Below are positions 1 through 10,309 of a stretch of 64,000 bases of DNA, piece by piece. The stretch is taken from positions 58,688-122,687 of the forward strand of contig CALUFO010000009.1 in assembly GCA_944320015.1 (NCBI GenBank), in the 5' to 3' direction. Position 1 is the first letter of the stretch. Each line of letters begins with the position of its first letter. The notes below the pieces were generated by a model. That model saw only the letters and a program-made list of their open reading frames with translations. It was not told the DNA's origin and ran no database searches. Both the position numbers and the translations under genes were made by a program. This DNA comes from an uncultured Barnesiella sp. (lineage in GTDB: Bacteria > Bacteroidota > Bacteroidia > Bacteroidales > Barnesiellaceae).

Positions 1-452
1 TCATCATTCAAGACTACAATACCGAAATCGGTCGCTAAAAAAATGTTATTTCCATAAAACTTGGCATCATTGATACCCTTTTCTGTGGTCAATATCGCAT
101 TTTTTATATCCGGGATATTGTATATTTTCCCGTTATCGTACAATATATCCACATTTGAATTGGCATACACGATAACCAAATACTTTTTATCATAATTGTA
201 ATAAATACCCGATACTTCTATATCGTTCAGTTTATTGTTCTTGTTATACATTTCCATCTCTTCGGTCTCTTTGTCGAAACAGAAAAGAGAAATACCCGAT
301 ACATAATAAACCCGCTCGGGAGTATCGATCACCTTCACAGGAGCCCCTACCGAAGAATAAATTTGCCAATCTCCCACAGCCAATTGACCCTGTGCCGCTA
401 TTGCAAAAGATAGTATGATGAAAACTATTAAACTCGATATTTTCCGTAACAT
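1..452 (-). CDS. PorZ-like beta-propeller protein, N-terminal part (cut by window edge)
   Basis: Reading the minus strand from the ATG at 450-452 gives about 150 codons open to the left edge. Residues 1-20 form a signal peptide (MLRKISSLIVFIILSFAIAA), followed by a WQIYSS segment and propeller-type repeats such as RVYYVSGISLFCFDKE, YLVIVYANSNVDIL and FLATDFGIVVLN. This matches my recollection of the N-terminus of PorZ, the surface protein that helps attach T9SS cargo to anionic lipopolysaccharide. The start lies 9 bases after the rdgB stop, so the two are probably cotranscribed. The C-terminal sorting domain expected of PorZ is outside the window. It could be another two-component-type propeller protein. 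Confidence 0.68.
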   Translation of the reverse strand, partial: MLRKISSLIVFIILSFAIAAQGQLAVGDWQIYSSVGAPVKVIDTPERVYYVSGISLFCFDKETEEMEMYNKNNKLNDIEVSGIYYNYDKKYLVIVYANSNVDILYDNGKIYNIPDIKNAILTTEKGINDAKFYGNNIFLATDFGIVVLND

Positions 453-461
453 ATCAACTGA

Positions 462-1043
462 TTATATGGTATTTAAAAAATCCGATAACTTCTTTACAGC
501 CTTTGCCCGATGGCTTATTTTATTTTTTTGTTCTTCTCCCATTTGCGCAAAAGTTTCTTCATATCCTTCCGGTACAAAAACCGAGTCATACCCAAATCCT
601 GCCGAACCGCGCCGTTCCCGAATGATATGCCCGGCTATCTCGCCATAAAAAGTATATTCTTCATCGCCTTTTATCAAAGCTATGCAGGTAACGAATTTCG
701 CTTTCCGGTCGTCGACATGGCTAAGATTGGACAGCAACTTATCTATATTCTTTTCGGAGTCGGCCGGTTCTCCTGCATAACGTGCCGAATATACACCCGG
801 AGCACCGTTCAACGCCTCCACTTGAAGACCTGTATCGTCGGCAAAACAATCGTATCCATACTTTTCCTTTACATAACGGGCTTTTTGCATCGCATTCCCC
901 TCAAATGTATCGGCTGTTTCGGGTATATCGTCGTGGCAATCTATATCATTCAAACTGAGTATTTCTATCTTATCTCCTACAATCGCCGATATTTCTTCCA
1001 ACTTATGTTTATTATTTGTAGCAAAAACAAGTCTATTTTTCAT
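462..1043 (-). CDS. rdgB: XTP/dITP diphosphatase (RdgB/HAM1 family)
   Basis: Cytoplasmic house-cleaning enzyme that hydrolyses dITP, ITP and XTP to monophosphates, keeping deaminated purines out of DNA and RNA. The 193 residues match the usual length. Visible family motifs are the N-terminal [12 protein letters not shown], the metal-binding [34 protein letters not shown] and the C-terminal SHRAKA. A minus-strand promoter (TATCTTTG at 1147-1154) would give a leader of about 95 bases. The PorZ-like gene follows after 9 bases. Confidence 0.95.
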   Translation of the reverse strand: MKNRLVFATNNKHKLEEISAIVGDKIEILSLNDIDCHDDIPETADTFEGNAMQKARYVKEKYGYDCFADDTGLQVEALNGAPGVYSARYAGEPADSEKNIDKLLSNLSHVDDRKAKFVTCIALIKGDEEYTFYGEIAGHIIRERRGSAGFGYDSVFVPEGYEETFAQMGEEQKNKISHRAKAVKKLSDFLNTI

Positions 1044-1146
1044 TTTTATTCTGTACCTTTGGTAATAAAATTATTATAATTTTCTGCATTTCCTATTACA
1101 AGCAGAAAAATGAAATATTTTGAATCCTTTCAACACACATCTTATA

Positions 1147-1176
1147 CAAAGATAAGAAATGAGACAAATATCCAAA
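1147..1176 (-). promoter_or_regulatory. Bacteroidota-type promoter for rdgB
   Basis: On the minus strand, TTTG (1173-1176), an 18-base spacer and TATCTTTG (1147-1154) fit the Bacteroidota housekeeping consensus. It overlaps the start of the divergent eptA-like gene. A + strand TACCTTTG at 1054-1061 could be the -7 box of that gene, making the two transcripts overlap at their 5' ends. Confidence 0.5.
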
Positions 1177-2685
1177 ATTATAAACGTAAAACTTTACGCT
1201 TTAATTATATTTTTATCTCTTTTTTATGGCTTGGCCTTCACATTTTCCGACTTCTATAATTCTCCTTTCGACAATGCCAAAGACTTCTTTATTTTGAGTT
1301 TACAGTGGGGAGTAGTTGTTACGGCCACATTCGGATTCCTGTATCTTATCATCATCAACAAATACATTTTTGCCATTGTATTTCCTTTGCTGACAATATG
1401 CTGTGGCATACTCACTTATATGAGATATGCCCTACAAATATCGCTTACCCCTATGTTGCTCGACTTGGCATTTGTCAACGATGCCGGCACATGGCTGGAA
1501 AATTTCAATTTCTTGATTCTTATCTTGATTATAGCCTCCTTACTGTTTTCTGCGGTATGTGTCTATTATCGTTGGAAATACATCACCGTAAAACAGCCTT
1601 TTATCCATGCGGCAATAGCTATTTCCATTATACTCGTGACCAATCACGGCATTCTGAGAAGGCCTCTCTCCCAACGTATTCCCTACGTTATCTATTACAG
1701 CTTGAAAGAGTATATCAACAGCAAAAATATTGTACAGGATACCCGCAACACCTTCGTCGCAAACGATGCTTCCACCCAAACCGACTCCCTCACCGTCGTA
1801 CTTGTACTGGGAGAATCCTTACGGGCCGATCATTTGCAACTGAATGGTTATCATAGAAATACGACTCCCTTGTTGGCCAAAGATTCAAACGTCATCTCTT
1901 TTCCCAATATCTATACCAATCCATACTACACCCACACAAGTATCCCCCACTTGCTCACACGAGCCGATAGTATCTCGCCCGACAGGGCTTACACCGAAGA
2001 ATCTTTTATCTCTCTTTTCAAGCAAGCCGGATACAAAACCTATTGGATAGCCAATCAAGAATCGGTATCGACCTATGTATATTTCATGAACGAATGCGAC
2101 ACGCTCATCTATGTGAACGGCGGTAAATCTCTTTACATTTTCAATAAATGGCTGGACAGCGACTTATTGCCCGATTACAAAGAATCGCTGAACGACCCTT
2201 CTTCCAAAAAATTGCTTATCTTACATACCATTGGCTCGCATTGGTGGTACAACTCCCACTACCCCGATTCTTTCGAGACCTTCAAGCCTACCATAAAGAG
2301 CCGCATCGTAAAATCCAACACACAGGAAGAAATGATCAATTCCTACGACAACACCATACTCTATACCGATTTTGTCATACATCGATTCATCGACGAATTA
2401 AGGGAACAAAATGCCATTCTTTTTTTCATTTCGGACCACGGCGAGTCTCTGGGTGAAGATGGCTACTACCTGCATGGCGAAGACCGACCCGAACTACACT
2501 ATCCGGCTTGTTTCATATGGTATTCCACAGCCTACGAAAATATGTTTCCACAGCATATACAATCACTTAAAAAGAATAAAAACAATCGTTACCTGACCGA
2601 TTTTCTATTCCATACGATTCTCGATGCCGCCGACATCGAAACTCAATATAAAGACAAACGACTAAGTATCATCAATACACGATAG
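1159..2685 (+). CDS. phosphoethanolamine transferase, EptA-type
   Basis: Inner-membrane enzyme of the alkaline phosphatase/sulfatase fold that would move phosphoethanolamine from phosphatidylethanolamine to a surface glycolipid, probably lipid A, which typically lowers polymyxin binding. The first 190 residues hold about five hydrophobic segments; the rest is the soluble catalytic domain. The nucleophile region is LVLGESLRADHLQLNGY followed by RNTTP, where the Thr after the metal-binding Glu is replaced by Ser-Leu-Arg as in many EptA-like proteins. Metal ligands appear in ISDHGESLGEDG and YLHGEDR. The acceptor is inferred. The acyltransferase gene starts 10 bases downstream, suggesting an envelope-modification operon. 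Confidence 0.85.
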   Translation: MRQISKIINVKLYALIIFLSLFYGLAFTFSDFYNSPFDNAKDFFILSLQWGVVVTATFGFLYLIIINKYIFAIVFPLLTICCGILTYMRYALQISLTPMLLDLAFVNDAGTWLENFNFLILILIIASLLFSAVCVYYRWKYITVKQPFIHAAIAISIILVTNHGILRRPLSQRIPYVIYYSLKEYINSKNIVQDTRNTFVANDASTQTDSLTVVLVLGESLRADHLQLNGYHRNTTPLLAKDSNVISFPNIYTNPYYTHTSIPHLLTRADSISPDRAYTEESFISLFKQAGYKTYWIANQESVSTYVYFMNECDTLIYVNGGKSLYIFNKWLDSDLLPDYKESLNDPSSKKLLILHTIGSHWWYNSHYPDSFETFKPTIKSRIVKSNTQEEMINSYDNTILYTDFVIHRFIDELREQNAILFFISDHGESLGEDGYYLHGEDRPELHYPACFIWYSTAYENMFPQHIQSLKKNKNNRYLTDFLFHTILDAADIETQYKDKRLSIINTR

Positions 2686-2695
2686 CATTCTTCAT

Positions 2696-3700
2696 ATGAA
2701 AAGATTTATCTGGGTAGATTATGCCAAAACAATAGGTATATATTTAGTCATTTTAGGACACTCCTATATATGCGCTCCTATAAATGAGATTATCTATACT
2801 TTTCACATGCCGCTTTTCTTTTTCCTCTCGGGATACCTGTTTTCCTTTGAAAGATACCCCTCTTTCAAAAAATTCGCATGGAAAAGATTCAAAAGTTTAT
2901 TGGTTCCCTATTTATGGATCAACCTGATCACCTACTTATTTTGGTTGCTTATCGGTAGGAATTATGGCCACGATGCCCATATCGACGTCAGCTGGTATTC
3001 TCCCCTCATCAACACGCTGCTGGGTAACGGTCAACAAATGATACACAACATTCCCACTTGGTTTTTCATTTGCCTGTATGTGGTGGAAATGCTTTATTAC
3101 ATGATATTCAAAAATTGTAAATACATATATGTATTCATACTGGCTATCATAGGATTTCTCAATTATACATTCAATCCCTATCTATTGCCTTTCAGTTTCA
3201 ATACCGCTCTTGTAGGCATGATATTCTATGCTCTGGGTAATCTATCGAAAGAGAATAATTACAAATTCAGGCCCAAACCTATTTTCATGATAATATCTCT
3301 CCTAACAGTCATAGCGATAGCCCATTTCAACGGAAGGATAAATATGCACATCAACTACTATGGAAATTACTTTCTTTTCTTAATAGGAGGGTTGAGCGGA
3401 ATATATTTGACCGTTACTCTCTCGACTTGGCTGTCTCGTCTGTTCAAGGAGAGAAAAAGTATTCTCTACCTATCCAACAACACGCTCATTATAAGCGGAT
3501 TCCATCTACTTGCCTTTACTTTTATGAAAGGTATCATGGTATTTGTTTTTCATATTCCGGTAGAGTCGTTATCCGAAAAAATCATACCCAATATTCTTTT
3601 CTCACTGGCTGCCCTTTTCCTGTGCGTACCCGTAGCTTATATCATAAACAATTATCTGCCCTTTATCGTAGGGAAAAAACGTAGTCCGAGAAAAAACTGA
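2696..3700 (+). CDS. acyltransferase family 3 membrane protein
   Basis: Polytopic membrane protein of 334 residues with about ten hydrophobic segments. The N-terminus (WVDYAKTIGIYLVILGHS, then FHMPLFFFLSGYLF) is the signature of the acyltransferase-3 family, whose members O-acetylate cell-surface sugars; the conserved His in LGHS is present. The acceptor cannot be told from sequence. It follows the EptA-like gene by 10 bases, so modification of lipopolysaccharide or another surface glycan is a reasonable inference. Its stop lies 3 bases from the stop of the convergent YitT gene. Confidence 0.85.
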   Translation: MKRFIWVDYAKTIGIYLVILGHSYICAPINEIIYTFHMPLFFFLSGYLFSFERYPSFKKFAWKRFKSLLVPYLWINLITYLFWLLIGRNYGHDAHIDVSWYSPLINTLLGNGQQMIHNIPTWFFICLYVVEMLYYMIFKNCKYIYVFILAIIGFLNYTFNPYLLPFSFNTALVGMIFYALGNLSKENNYKFRPKPIFMIISLLTVIAIAHFNGRINMHINYYGNYFLFLIGGLSGIYLTVTLSTWLSRLFKERKSILYLSNNTLIISGFHLLAFTFMKGIMVFVFHIPVESLSEKIIPNILFSLAALFLCVPVAYIINNYLPFIVGKKRSPRKN

Positions 3701-3703
3701 TAT

Positions 3704-4573
3704 TTATGCCTTTATCTTATCAAAGCCTTCGCCATAAACACCTACCACATTAGATTGTGAAATAAAGGCTTTGGGATCGATAGATTTGATCAAACGGAAT
3801 ATTTTTACCGATTCGTTCCGTTTGGCCAGTATCATCAATACTTTCTTAGGCTGTTTGGAATACCAACCCATACCATCGATAACCGTTACACCCCGACGTA
3901 TATCTTGATTGACGTGTGTGGCTATCTCCTCGTATTTATCCGACAACACCAATATTTGCACCGATTGGCGTTTTCCGTTGATGAGCATATCCATTGTATA
4001 GCTCATCACTCCCATCACCACATAACCAAAAATCATCTTTTCTATGCTGTGAAACAGTATATAGGAGCAGGCTATTATCAAGAAATCGATATACATCATC
4101 ATCTTGGCAAACGATATATTTTTATACTTGTTTACCATAGCCGCTATAATATCGGTTCCTCCTGTACTGCCGTTCGACACAAACACAAGCCCTACTCCCA
4201 CTCCACACAATATACCGCCTATGATAGCCGACATGAAGGGCTGTTCATCGACCAAAGCCTCTTTAATAAACATTGGCAGAAGCGAAAGAAACGAAGAACA
4301 CACGATCACGCTGAAAATAGTGCGTATGCAGAATTGGAGCCCCAATACCTTGACAGCCGCCAATAGTAACAGTAAATTGATAACGAAATACGATACCGAT
4401 ACCGGTATGCCTGTGCCATAGTATATCAAAGCGGCTATACCCGTCACACCTCCTGTTGTTATCTCATTGGGTATTAAAAATCCTACCCAACCCAACGCAT
4501 ATAACAACAGTCCGAAAACGATTACACCGTAATCTTTTATCGCATACCATATACTGTTAAAAGGCAAACGCAT
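3704..4573 (-). CDS. YitT family membrane protein with DUF2179 domain
   Basis: A 289-residue protein with about five or six hydrophobic segments in residues 15-200, including the glycine-rich family stretch VFVSNGSTGGTDIIAAMVNKY, then a soluble C-terminal DUF2179 domain (VLSDKYEEIATHVNQDI, ending ISQSNVVGVYGEGFDKI). Function is unknown; a transport role is often guessed. It lies downstream of leuS, separated by a strong hairpin, and converges on the acyltransferase gene. Confidence 0.88.
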   Translation of the reverse strand: MRLPFNSIWYAIKDYGVIVFGLLLYALGWVGFLIPNEITTGGVTGIAALIYYGTGIPVSVSYFVINLLLLLAAVKVLGLQFCIRTIFSVIVCSSFLSLLPMFIKEALVDEQPFMSAIIGGILCGVGVGLVFVSNGSTGGTDIIAAMVNKYKNISFAKMMMYIDFLIIACSYILFHSIEKMIFGYVVMGVMSYTMDMLINGKRQSVQILVLSDKYEEIATHVNQDIRRGVTVIDGMGWYSKQPKKVLMILAKRNESVKIFRLIKSIDPKAFISQSNVVGVYGEGFDKIKA

Positions 4574-4596
4574 GACTTTCTTTTATTTTATTATAA

Positions 4597-4640
4597 TTAT
4601 ACCTGTACATCTCGGCATATAGAAAGATGTACAGGTATAA
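4597..4640. terminator. 16-bp perfect hairpin between leuS and the YitT gene
   Basis: Arms 4597-4612 and 4625-4640 are perfect inverted complements with a 12-base loop. On the minus strand the hairpin directly follows the leuS stop. The tract beyond it is AT-rich but is not a clean U-run, so it may be a weak terminator or a 3' processing/stability element. Confidence 0.55.
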
Positions 4641-4649
4641 AGAACTTTA

Positions 4650-7421
4650 TTAAATGACTATATTGACTATCTTGTTGGGCACGACTATTATTTTTTTAGG
4701 AGTTTTTCCATCGAGCCAACGTTGTGAAGATTCGTGAGCCAACACCATTTTTTCGATTTCCTCACGCGGGGTATCGGCAGGTATTTCAAGGTTATAACGA
4801 GCCTTACCATTGAAAGATATCGCATAGGTGACCACATCTTCTTTCAAATAATCTTCATTCCATTCGGGCCATTGAGCGTCGCACACGGTAGAATCGTTAC
4901 CCAATTCGTGCCACAGCTCTTCACTGATGTGGGGTGCAAACGGAGCCAACAACACAACTATCTTCTCCAGTATTTGTTTATTACGCGATTTGAGCGAGGT
5001 CAATTCGTTTACACAAATCATAAAGGCGCTTATCGAAGTATTGTAAGAGAAATTCTCTATATCCCACGATATTTTCTTGATGAGTTTGTGTAACGACTTC
5101 AATTCCTCTTTCGTAGGCTCCCCGTCTGTCACAGCCCAATTATCGCCCTGATAGAACAAATTCCACAGTTTTTTCAAAAAGCGATGTACACCGTCTATAC
5201 CATTGGTATCCCACGGTTTACTTTGCTCGATAGGTCCAAGGAACATTTCGTACAAGCGCAAGGTGTCGGCTCCATATTTTTCCACAATATCATCGGGATT
5301 GACCACATTGTACATCGACTTGGACATCTTTTCCACGGCCCAGCCGCACACATAACGACCGTCATCTTCAAGAATAAACTCCGCCGAAGCAAATTCGGGA
5401 CGCCAATTCTTGAATGCTTCTATATCGAGAACGTCGTTGTTCACAATATTCACATCTACATGAATAGGTGTGGTGTCATATTCTTTCTTCTTATTAAACG
5501 ATACAAAAGTATTGGTATCCTTGATACGATATACAAAGTTGGAACGTCCTTGTATCATACCCTGATTGATAAGTTTTTTGAAAGGTTCGTCCTCGCAAAC
5601 CACACCTTTATCAAACAGGAATTTATTCCAGAAACGACTGTAAATAAGGTGTCCCGTAGCGTGTTCGGTTCCTCCTATATACAGGTCTACATTACGCCAA
5701 TATTCGTCGTTTTCTTTCGAAACCAAAGCATTGTCGTTATGAGGATCCATATACCGCAAATAATAGGCCGATGAACCTGCAAATCCCGGCATCGTGCACA
5801 ATTCCAACGGATAGTGTTCGGCTGTCTCCCAATTTTTGGCTCGTCCCAAAGGAGGCTCACCCGTCTCGGTAGGCAAGAATTTATCGACTTCGGGAAGTTC
5901 CAAAGGCAATTTGCTCTCATCGAGCATATAAGGCATCCCATCTTTGTAATAAACCGGGAAAGGTTCTCCCCAATAGCGTTGACGGCTGAATATGGCATCG
6001 CGCAAACGATAGTTCACTTTCACCCTTCCTATTCCTTTTTCTTTGATAAATCGTTTCGTGGCGGCAATAGCTTCTTTTACTTCCATGCCATTCAAATCAA
6101 GACCGTTTCCACACGAATTTATCATCTTTCCTTCTTTGGCGTCGAAACTCTCTTCCGACACATCACAACCCTCTATCAATGGAATAATGGGTAAATCGAA
6201 ATGTTTGGCAAATGCGTAGTCACGACTATCGTGAGCCGGAACAGCCATAATAGCTCCTGTACCATATCCAGCCAATACATAATCACTTATATAGATAGGT
6301 ATGTGTTTATTGTTCAACGGATTGATGGCATATGCTCCTGTGAATACACCGCTCACACTGCGATCCATGAGCCGTTCGCGCTCGGTGCGATGTTTTATAC
6401 TATCCAAATATTTATCCACCGCTTCCCGTTGATCGGGTGTAACTACCTTGTCTACATATTCGCTTTCGGGAGCGAGAACCATGAAAGTTACTCCGAAAAC
6501 CGTATCGGCTCGTGTCGTAAAGATAGTAAACTCTACATCAGAATCCACTACCTTGAATTGCATTTCTGCTCCTTCCGAACGTCCTATCCAATTCTTTTGA
6601 GTCTCTTTCAAAGAATCGGTCCAATCTATTTTATCCAATCCATCTAACAACCGTTGAGCATAAGCCGATACCCTGAGACACCATTGACGCATCATTTTCT
6701 GTTCTACCGGGTATCCGCCCCGTATAGAAACACCTTCGCTCACCTCATCATTGGCCAATACAGTTCCTAATTGAGGACACCAGTTTACCATCGTATCGCC
6801 CAAATAAGCGATACGATAGTTCATCAATATCACTTGCTGTTCTTTCTCGGTTTTGTTATTCCACTCCTCGGCTGTAAAAGAAAGCTCTTCACTGCAAGCT
6901 GCGTTCAACCCATTGGTACCCGACGACTCGAAAATCTTTACCAATTCTTCGATAGGACGAGCCTGCTGTTTGTCATTACAATAATAGCTGTTGAACATTT
7001 GAATAAAAGCCCACTGTGTCCATTTGTAATATTGAGGATCACAAGTGCGTATCTCACGACTCCAATCGTAACAGAAACCTATTTTATCCAATTGTTCGCG
7101 ATACCTGTCTATATTTTTTTCGGTAGTAATGGCGGGGTGTTGCCCGGTCTGTATGGCATATTGCTCGGCAGGAAGCCCATAAGCATCATAGCCCATAGGA
7201 TGAAGCACGTTGAATCCCTTCAATCGTTTGTATCTGGAATAAATATCGGAAGCTATGTATCCCAATGGATGACCCACATGCAAGCCGGCTCCCGAAGGGT
7301 AGGGAAACATGTCCAAAACATAATATTTAGGCTTATCCTTGTTTTCTGTTACTTTATAGATATTATTGTCTTTCCAATATTTTTGCCATTTCTTTTCTAT
7401 TTCCTTGAAATTATATTCCAT
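4650..7421 (-). CDS. leuS: leucyl-tRNA synthetase
   Basis: Charges tRNA-Leu. At 923 residues it is within the bacterial range. The class I HIGH motif appears as [16 protein letters not shown] near residue 45, the editing domain (about 230-450) contains TTRADTVFG and the [12 protein letters not shown] loop, and the catalytic KMSKS is present as [12 protein letters not shown]. An insertion near residues 620-680 ([17 protein letters not shown]...) is seen in Bacteroidota LeuS. It lies 38 bases after nadA and is probably cotranscribed with it. Confidence 0.98.
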   Translation of the reverse strand: MEYNFKEIEKKWQKYWKDNNIYKVTENKDKPKYYVLDMFPYPSGAGLHVGHPLGYIASDIYSRYKRLKGFNVLHPMGYDAYGLPAEQYAIQTGQHPAITTEKNIDRYREQLDKIGFCYDWSREIRTCDPQYYKWTQWAFIQMFNSYYCNDKQQARPIEELVKIFESSGTNGLNAACSEELSFTAEEWNNKTEKEQQVILMNYRIAYLGDTMVNWCPQLGTVLANDEVSEGVSIRGGYPVEQKMMRQWCLRVSAYAQRLLDGLDKIDWTDSLKETQKNWIGRSEGAEMQFKVVDSDVEFTIFTTRADTVFGVTFMVLAPESEYVDKVVTPDQREAVDKYLDSIKHRTERERLMDRSVSGVFTGAYAINPLNNKHIPIYISDYVLAGYGTGAIMAVPAHDSRDYAFAKHFDLPIIPLIEGCDVSEESFDAKEGKMINSCGNGLDLNGMEVKEAIAATKRFIKEKGIGRVKVNYRLRDAIFSRQRYWGEPFPVYYKDGMPYMLDESKLPLELPEVDKFLPTETGEPPLGRAKNWETAEHYPLELCTMPGFAGSSAYYLRYMDPHNDNALVSKENDEYWRNVDLYIGGTEHATGHLIYSRFWNKFLFDKGVVCEDEPFKKLINQGMIQGRSNFVYRIKDTNTFVSFNKKKEYDTTPIHVDVNIVNNDVLDIEAFKNWRPEFASAEFILEDDGRYVCGWAVEKMSKSMYNVVNPDDIVEKYGADTLRLYEMFLGPIEQSKPWDTNGIDGVHRFLKKLWNLFYQGDNWAVTDGEPTKEELKSLHKLIKKISWDIENFSYNTSISAFMICVNELTSLKSRNKQILEKIVVLLAPFAPHISEELWHELGNDSTVCDAQWPEWNEDYLKEDVVTYAISFNGKARYNLEIPADTPREEIEKMVLAHESSQRWLDGKTPKKIIVVPNKIVNIVI

Positions 7422-7459
7422 GATAAAACAGTATGATAAATTACATTAATTATTTTATT

Positions 7460-8449
7460 TCAAATTCCCAACGATGCCGATATATCGAGCATTTGTTGTA
7501 TGGGTTTGATAGCTTTCCGGGCTATTTCCTTATCTACTATGATTTCGGGTAACTCATATTTGAGTGTATTGTACAATTTTTTCAACGTATTCAATCGCAT
7601 AAAATTACACTCATTACAAGCACAAGTACTATCATTGGGAGGTGCCGGAATAAACTCTTTATCGGGATTGTTTTTCTTCATTTCATGCAATATACCCGAC
7701 TCGGTAGCTACGATGAAGCATTTGCAATCGGATTGTGTGGCAAAACGCAATAGAGCTGCCGTAGAACCTACTTTATCGGCTATCAACAATATATCCTTTT
7801 TACATTCGGGGTGAGCCAATACCAAGGCGTCGGGATATTGTTTTTTCAATTCCACTATCTTTTCCAATGAAAATTGAGAATGCACATGGCAAGCTCCGTC
7901 CCATAACAACATGTCACGACCGGTAACGCTATTGATATAATTGCCTAAGTTCTTGTCGGGACCGAAAATGATTTTCTCGTCAGCTGGAAAACTTTCTACA
8001 ATTTGACGGGCATTGGACGATGTGACTACCACATCGGTATGAGCTTTCACGGCTGCCGAAGTATTTACATACGATATAACTTTATATCCGGGATGTTGTT
8101 TCACAAACTCGGCAAAAGCATCGGCCGGACAACTGTCGGCCAAAGAACAACCCGCATTCAAGTCGGGTATCAGCACTTTTTTATCGGGACAAATGATCTT
8201 TGCCGTTTCACCCATAAAATGAACTCCGCAAAGCACCAGTATCGAAGCATCGGTCTTGGCGGCCCATTGAGCCAAAGCCAATGAATCTCCCACGAAATCG
8301 GCTATATCTTGTATTTCTCCCGACTGGTAATAATGAGCGAGAATAACGGCATTTTTTTCTCGTTTCAATTTTTCTATTTCCGAAACAATATCTATACCTT
8401 CCGGAACGGGTATATCGACATAACCTTTTGAGATATTTACATCGAACAT
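7460..8449 (-). CDS. nadA: quinolinate synthase
   Basis: Condenses iminoaspartate with dihydroxyacetone phosphate to quinolinate in de novo NAD synthesis, using a [4Fe-4S] cluster. The 329 residues show family motifs ILAHYYQ, DFVGDSLALA, CGVHFMGETAKI, the cluster ligands in LNAGCSLAD and ATESGILH, and the C-terminal ACNECNFMRLNTL. No nadB or nadC is nearby. A TAACTTTG box on the minus strand at 8653-8660 would imply an AT-rich leader of roughly 200 bases. Confidence 0.96.
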   Translation of the reverse strand: MFDVNISKGYVDIPVPEGIDIVSEIEKLKREKNAVILAHYYQSGEIQDIADFVGDSLALAQWAAKTDASILVLCGVHFMGETAKIICPDKKVLIPDLNAGCSLADSCPADAFAEFVKQHPGYKVISYVNTSAAVKAHTDVVVTSSNARQIVESFPADEKIIFGPDKNLGNYINSVTGRDMLLWDGACHVHSQFSLEKIVELKKQYPDALVLAHPECKKDILLIADKVGSTAALLRFATQSDCKCFIVATESGILHEMKKNNPDKEFIPAPPNDSTCACNECNFMRLNTLKKLYNTLKYELPEIIVDKEIARKAIKPIQQMLDISASLGI

Positions 8450-8966
8450 ATATATATTCTTTTTTATTTTTAATTTTTAAAATCTTTATTGTTGATGATA
8501 ATAGCCTGTTGAAAGTAGTGATAACTTCTTGTTAAAAGGTTTGCTTTTTTTGTTGTCAAACATTTGTTTTACTTTATCGATATCTTATCAACGGCTTTTT
8601 CTTTTTATAATGAGCTTCTTAGGTTTCTTATCAAGACTATGTTTACAAGTTGCAAAGTTAATAACTTTATTCTATTTGTGTGATTGATAAATAGATATTT
8701 TAGGTGGATATATAGACTAAAAACTCATGGTTTTATTATTTGCTTTTTTCGTATGGAACAGTGTATAGAGATTAATTTCAAAAATCAAAATGAGAATATA
8801 CTTTTTATGAAACTATTTTATAACGCTTTATAAACAGTAAATCACAGGTTATACACAGTTATTTTCTTGTATGAATTATTGTCTGGCAAAATGGTAATTG
8901 TATATAAATTTGAAGTTGATACACTTTACATTATCTTTGTTTGTTCTTATAATTGAAGAATTGGCT
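8450..8966. other. AT-rich intergenic region beside the putative origin
   Basis: About 520 bases without a convincing gene. It is strongly AT-rich and holds one perfect DnaA-box match (TTATACACA, 8849-8857) plus several matches with two mismatches (around 8584 and 8628). The nadA (minus) and trmH-like (plus) promoters lie within it. It could be the second half of a bipartite origin with the cluster at 10153-10309. Confidence 0.4.
8909..8939 (+). promoter_or_regulatory. Bacteroidota-type promoter for the TrmH-family gene
   Basis: TTTG (8909-8912), a 19-base spacer and TATCTTTG (8932-8939) are an almost ideal match. Transcription would begin near 8946, so the in-frame ATG at 8898 is untranscribed and the ATG at 8967 is the start. 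Confidence 0.75.
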
Positions 8967-9497
8967 ATGAAGAAAAAAAGCATACTGGATTTGAAAAGAA
9001 TTTCGCAAGAGGAATTTAAGCATGTAGATAAAATACCTTTGATTGTTATTTTGGACAATGTGCGCAGTCTCAACAATATAGGTTCGGTATTTCGTACTGC
9101 CGACGCATTCAGGGTAAAATGTATATACTTGTGTGGTATAACTGCCACACCGCCTCATACCGATATTCATAAGACTGCGTTGGGAGCCGAGGATAGTGTC
9201 GATTGGATTTATGAGCAAGATACTTGTGTGGTTGTTGATAAGTTGTTGTCGGAGGGTTATGAAGTCTATGCCATCGAACAAGTAGAGGATAGTATCAATT
9301 TGACAGACATAGAGTTGAATAGAAATAAACAATATGCTGTCGTATTGGGAAACGAAGTGAAAGGGGTGCAACAATCGGTTGTTGATAAATGTACGGGTAG
9401 TATAGAGATACCCCAATTCGGTACTAAACATTCGTTGAATGTTTCGGTAACGGCCGGATTGGTCATTTGGGATTTTTTCAAGCAATTGGGTTTATAG
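8967..9497 (+). CDS. TrmH/SpoU-family RNA 2'-O-methyltransferase
   Basis: SAM-dependent ribose methyltransferase of the knotted SPOUT fold, acting on tRNA or rRNA; the target is not predictable. All three family motifs are visible: NNIGSVFRTADAF, VLGNEVKGV and IPQFGTKHSLNVSVTAG. The 176 residues lack an N-terminal substrate-binding domain, as in the minimal TrmL/TrmH-like enzymes. The promoter position decides the start. The last 6 bases overlap the end of the convergent DUF4294 gene. Confidence 0.92.
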   Translation: MKKKSILDLKRISQEEFKHVDKIPLIVILDNVRSLNNIGSVFRTADAFRVKCIYLCGITATPPHTDIHKTALGAEDSVDWIYEQDTCVVVDKLLSEGYEVYAIEQVEDSINLTDIELNRNKQYAVVLGNEVKGVQQSVVDKCTGSIEIPQFGTKHSLNVSVTAGLVIWDFFKQLGL

Positions 9498-10094
9498 CGA
9501 ACCTTGTTCTACCAGTATGCAAATTCTCTCTATTGTCTTGTCTTCACCCTCGGGATCCCAATCGGTTTTGAGCGACGCACCGAATATTTGTCCGAAAAAT
9601 TGCCAAAAATTAGCTCTGAAACTGCCCAAAAAAGCCTTTATCAATTCATAAGACGATTGGTTACACTCTCTGTTAATCAGTTTGATAAGCATCTTTCCTT
9701 GTGAGAGCGTAAATTTTTTCAGTACAGGTTTATATTGGTGAAAGACCTCTTTTTCCATTTTCTTCATATGTTCTGCCCGGGCTTCGTCGTCGGGTAGAGT
9801 CTCCATGTATTCATAAGTTTCTATGAAGATTTCGTAGATAAGTTTGGCGTATGGTAGAGTTTTTTTTACGTCGCGTACAGTTTTCCAGTAAAATTTCTCT
9901 TGTTTTTTGTTTTTGAATTTTTCGGGAGGAAACACATAAAATGTGCGTAGTTCTATCAAAAGAACTGTATCGTTGTCTATAACAGTGTGATAGAAATATT
10001 TATATGCAGGGTGACTCTCCTGTATGATCTGCGACTTAATGGAAGGAACATACAAGAGAATAAAAATAAATAATATGAACAGTAATCTATTCAT
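9492..10094 (-). CDS. DUF4294 family exported protein
   Basis: Bacteroidota-specific family of unknown function. The preferred start gives a signal peptide (MNRLLFILFIFILLYVPSIK) and a mature domain beginning HPAYKYFYHTVIDNDTVLLI, then a basic, Trp-rich helical region (FLGSFRANFWQFFGQIFGAS) and the terminal TDWDPEGEDKTIERI typical of the family. A longer start at 10160 would put charged residues before the signal peptide and is less likely. It lies between the two AT-rich origin-like stretches and converges on the TrmH-family gene. Confidence 0.85.
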   Translation of the reverse strand: MNRLLFILFIFILLYVPSIKSQIIQESHPAYKYFYHTVIDNDTVLLIELRTFYVFPPEKFKNKKQEKFYWKTVRDVKKTLPYAKLIYEIFIETYEYMETLPDDEARAEHMKKMEKEVFHQYKPVLKKFTLSQGKMLIKLINRECNQSSYELIKAFLGSFRANFWQFFGQIFGASLKTDWDPEGEDKTIERICILVEQGSL

Positions 10095-10152
10095 CGGGTA
10101 CAAATGTAAACGATTAGATATTTCAATAACTATTTTTTTTGCAATAATTATA

Positions 10153-10309
10153 TAATTCACACTTGTTTATATCGTATGTGTATAAATTGTCGATATATGG
10201 TTGATATATGTGTGTATATTATTATAACTGATTGATAGATAACAACGATTGTTTTGTTGATAAGTAAAAGGAAAAATAGTTGAAATCGTGTGAATAAAGG
10301 TGTGAATAG
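10153..10309. other. oriC: putative chromosomal replication origin (DnaA-box cluster)
   Basis: Six DnaA-box-like 9-mers lie in this AT-rich gap (consensus TTATNCACA, reverse TGTGNATAA). Perfect matches are TGTGTATAA at 10177-10185 and TGTGAATAA at 10289-10297. One-mismatch sites are TAATTCACA at 10153-10161, TGTGTATAT at 10211-10219, TGTTGATAA at 10255-10263 and TGTGAATAG at 10301-10309. Five share one orientation. A T-rich tract (about 10310-10335) adjoins them and could be the unwinding element. The + strand is C-rich to the left and G-rich to the right, as expected at an origin. dnaA itself is not in the window, which is common in Bacteroidota. Confidence 0.65.
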
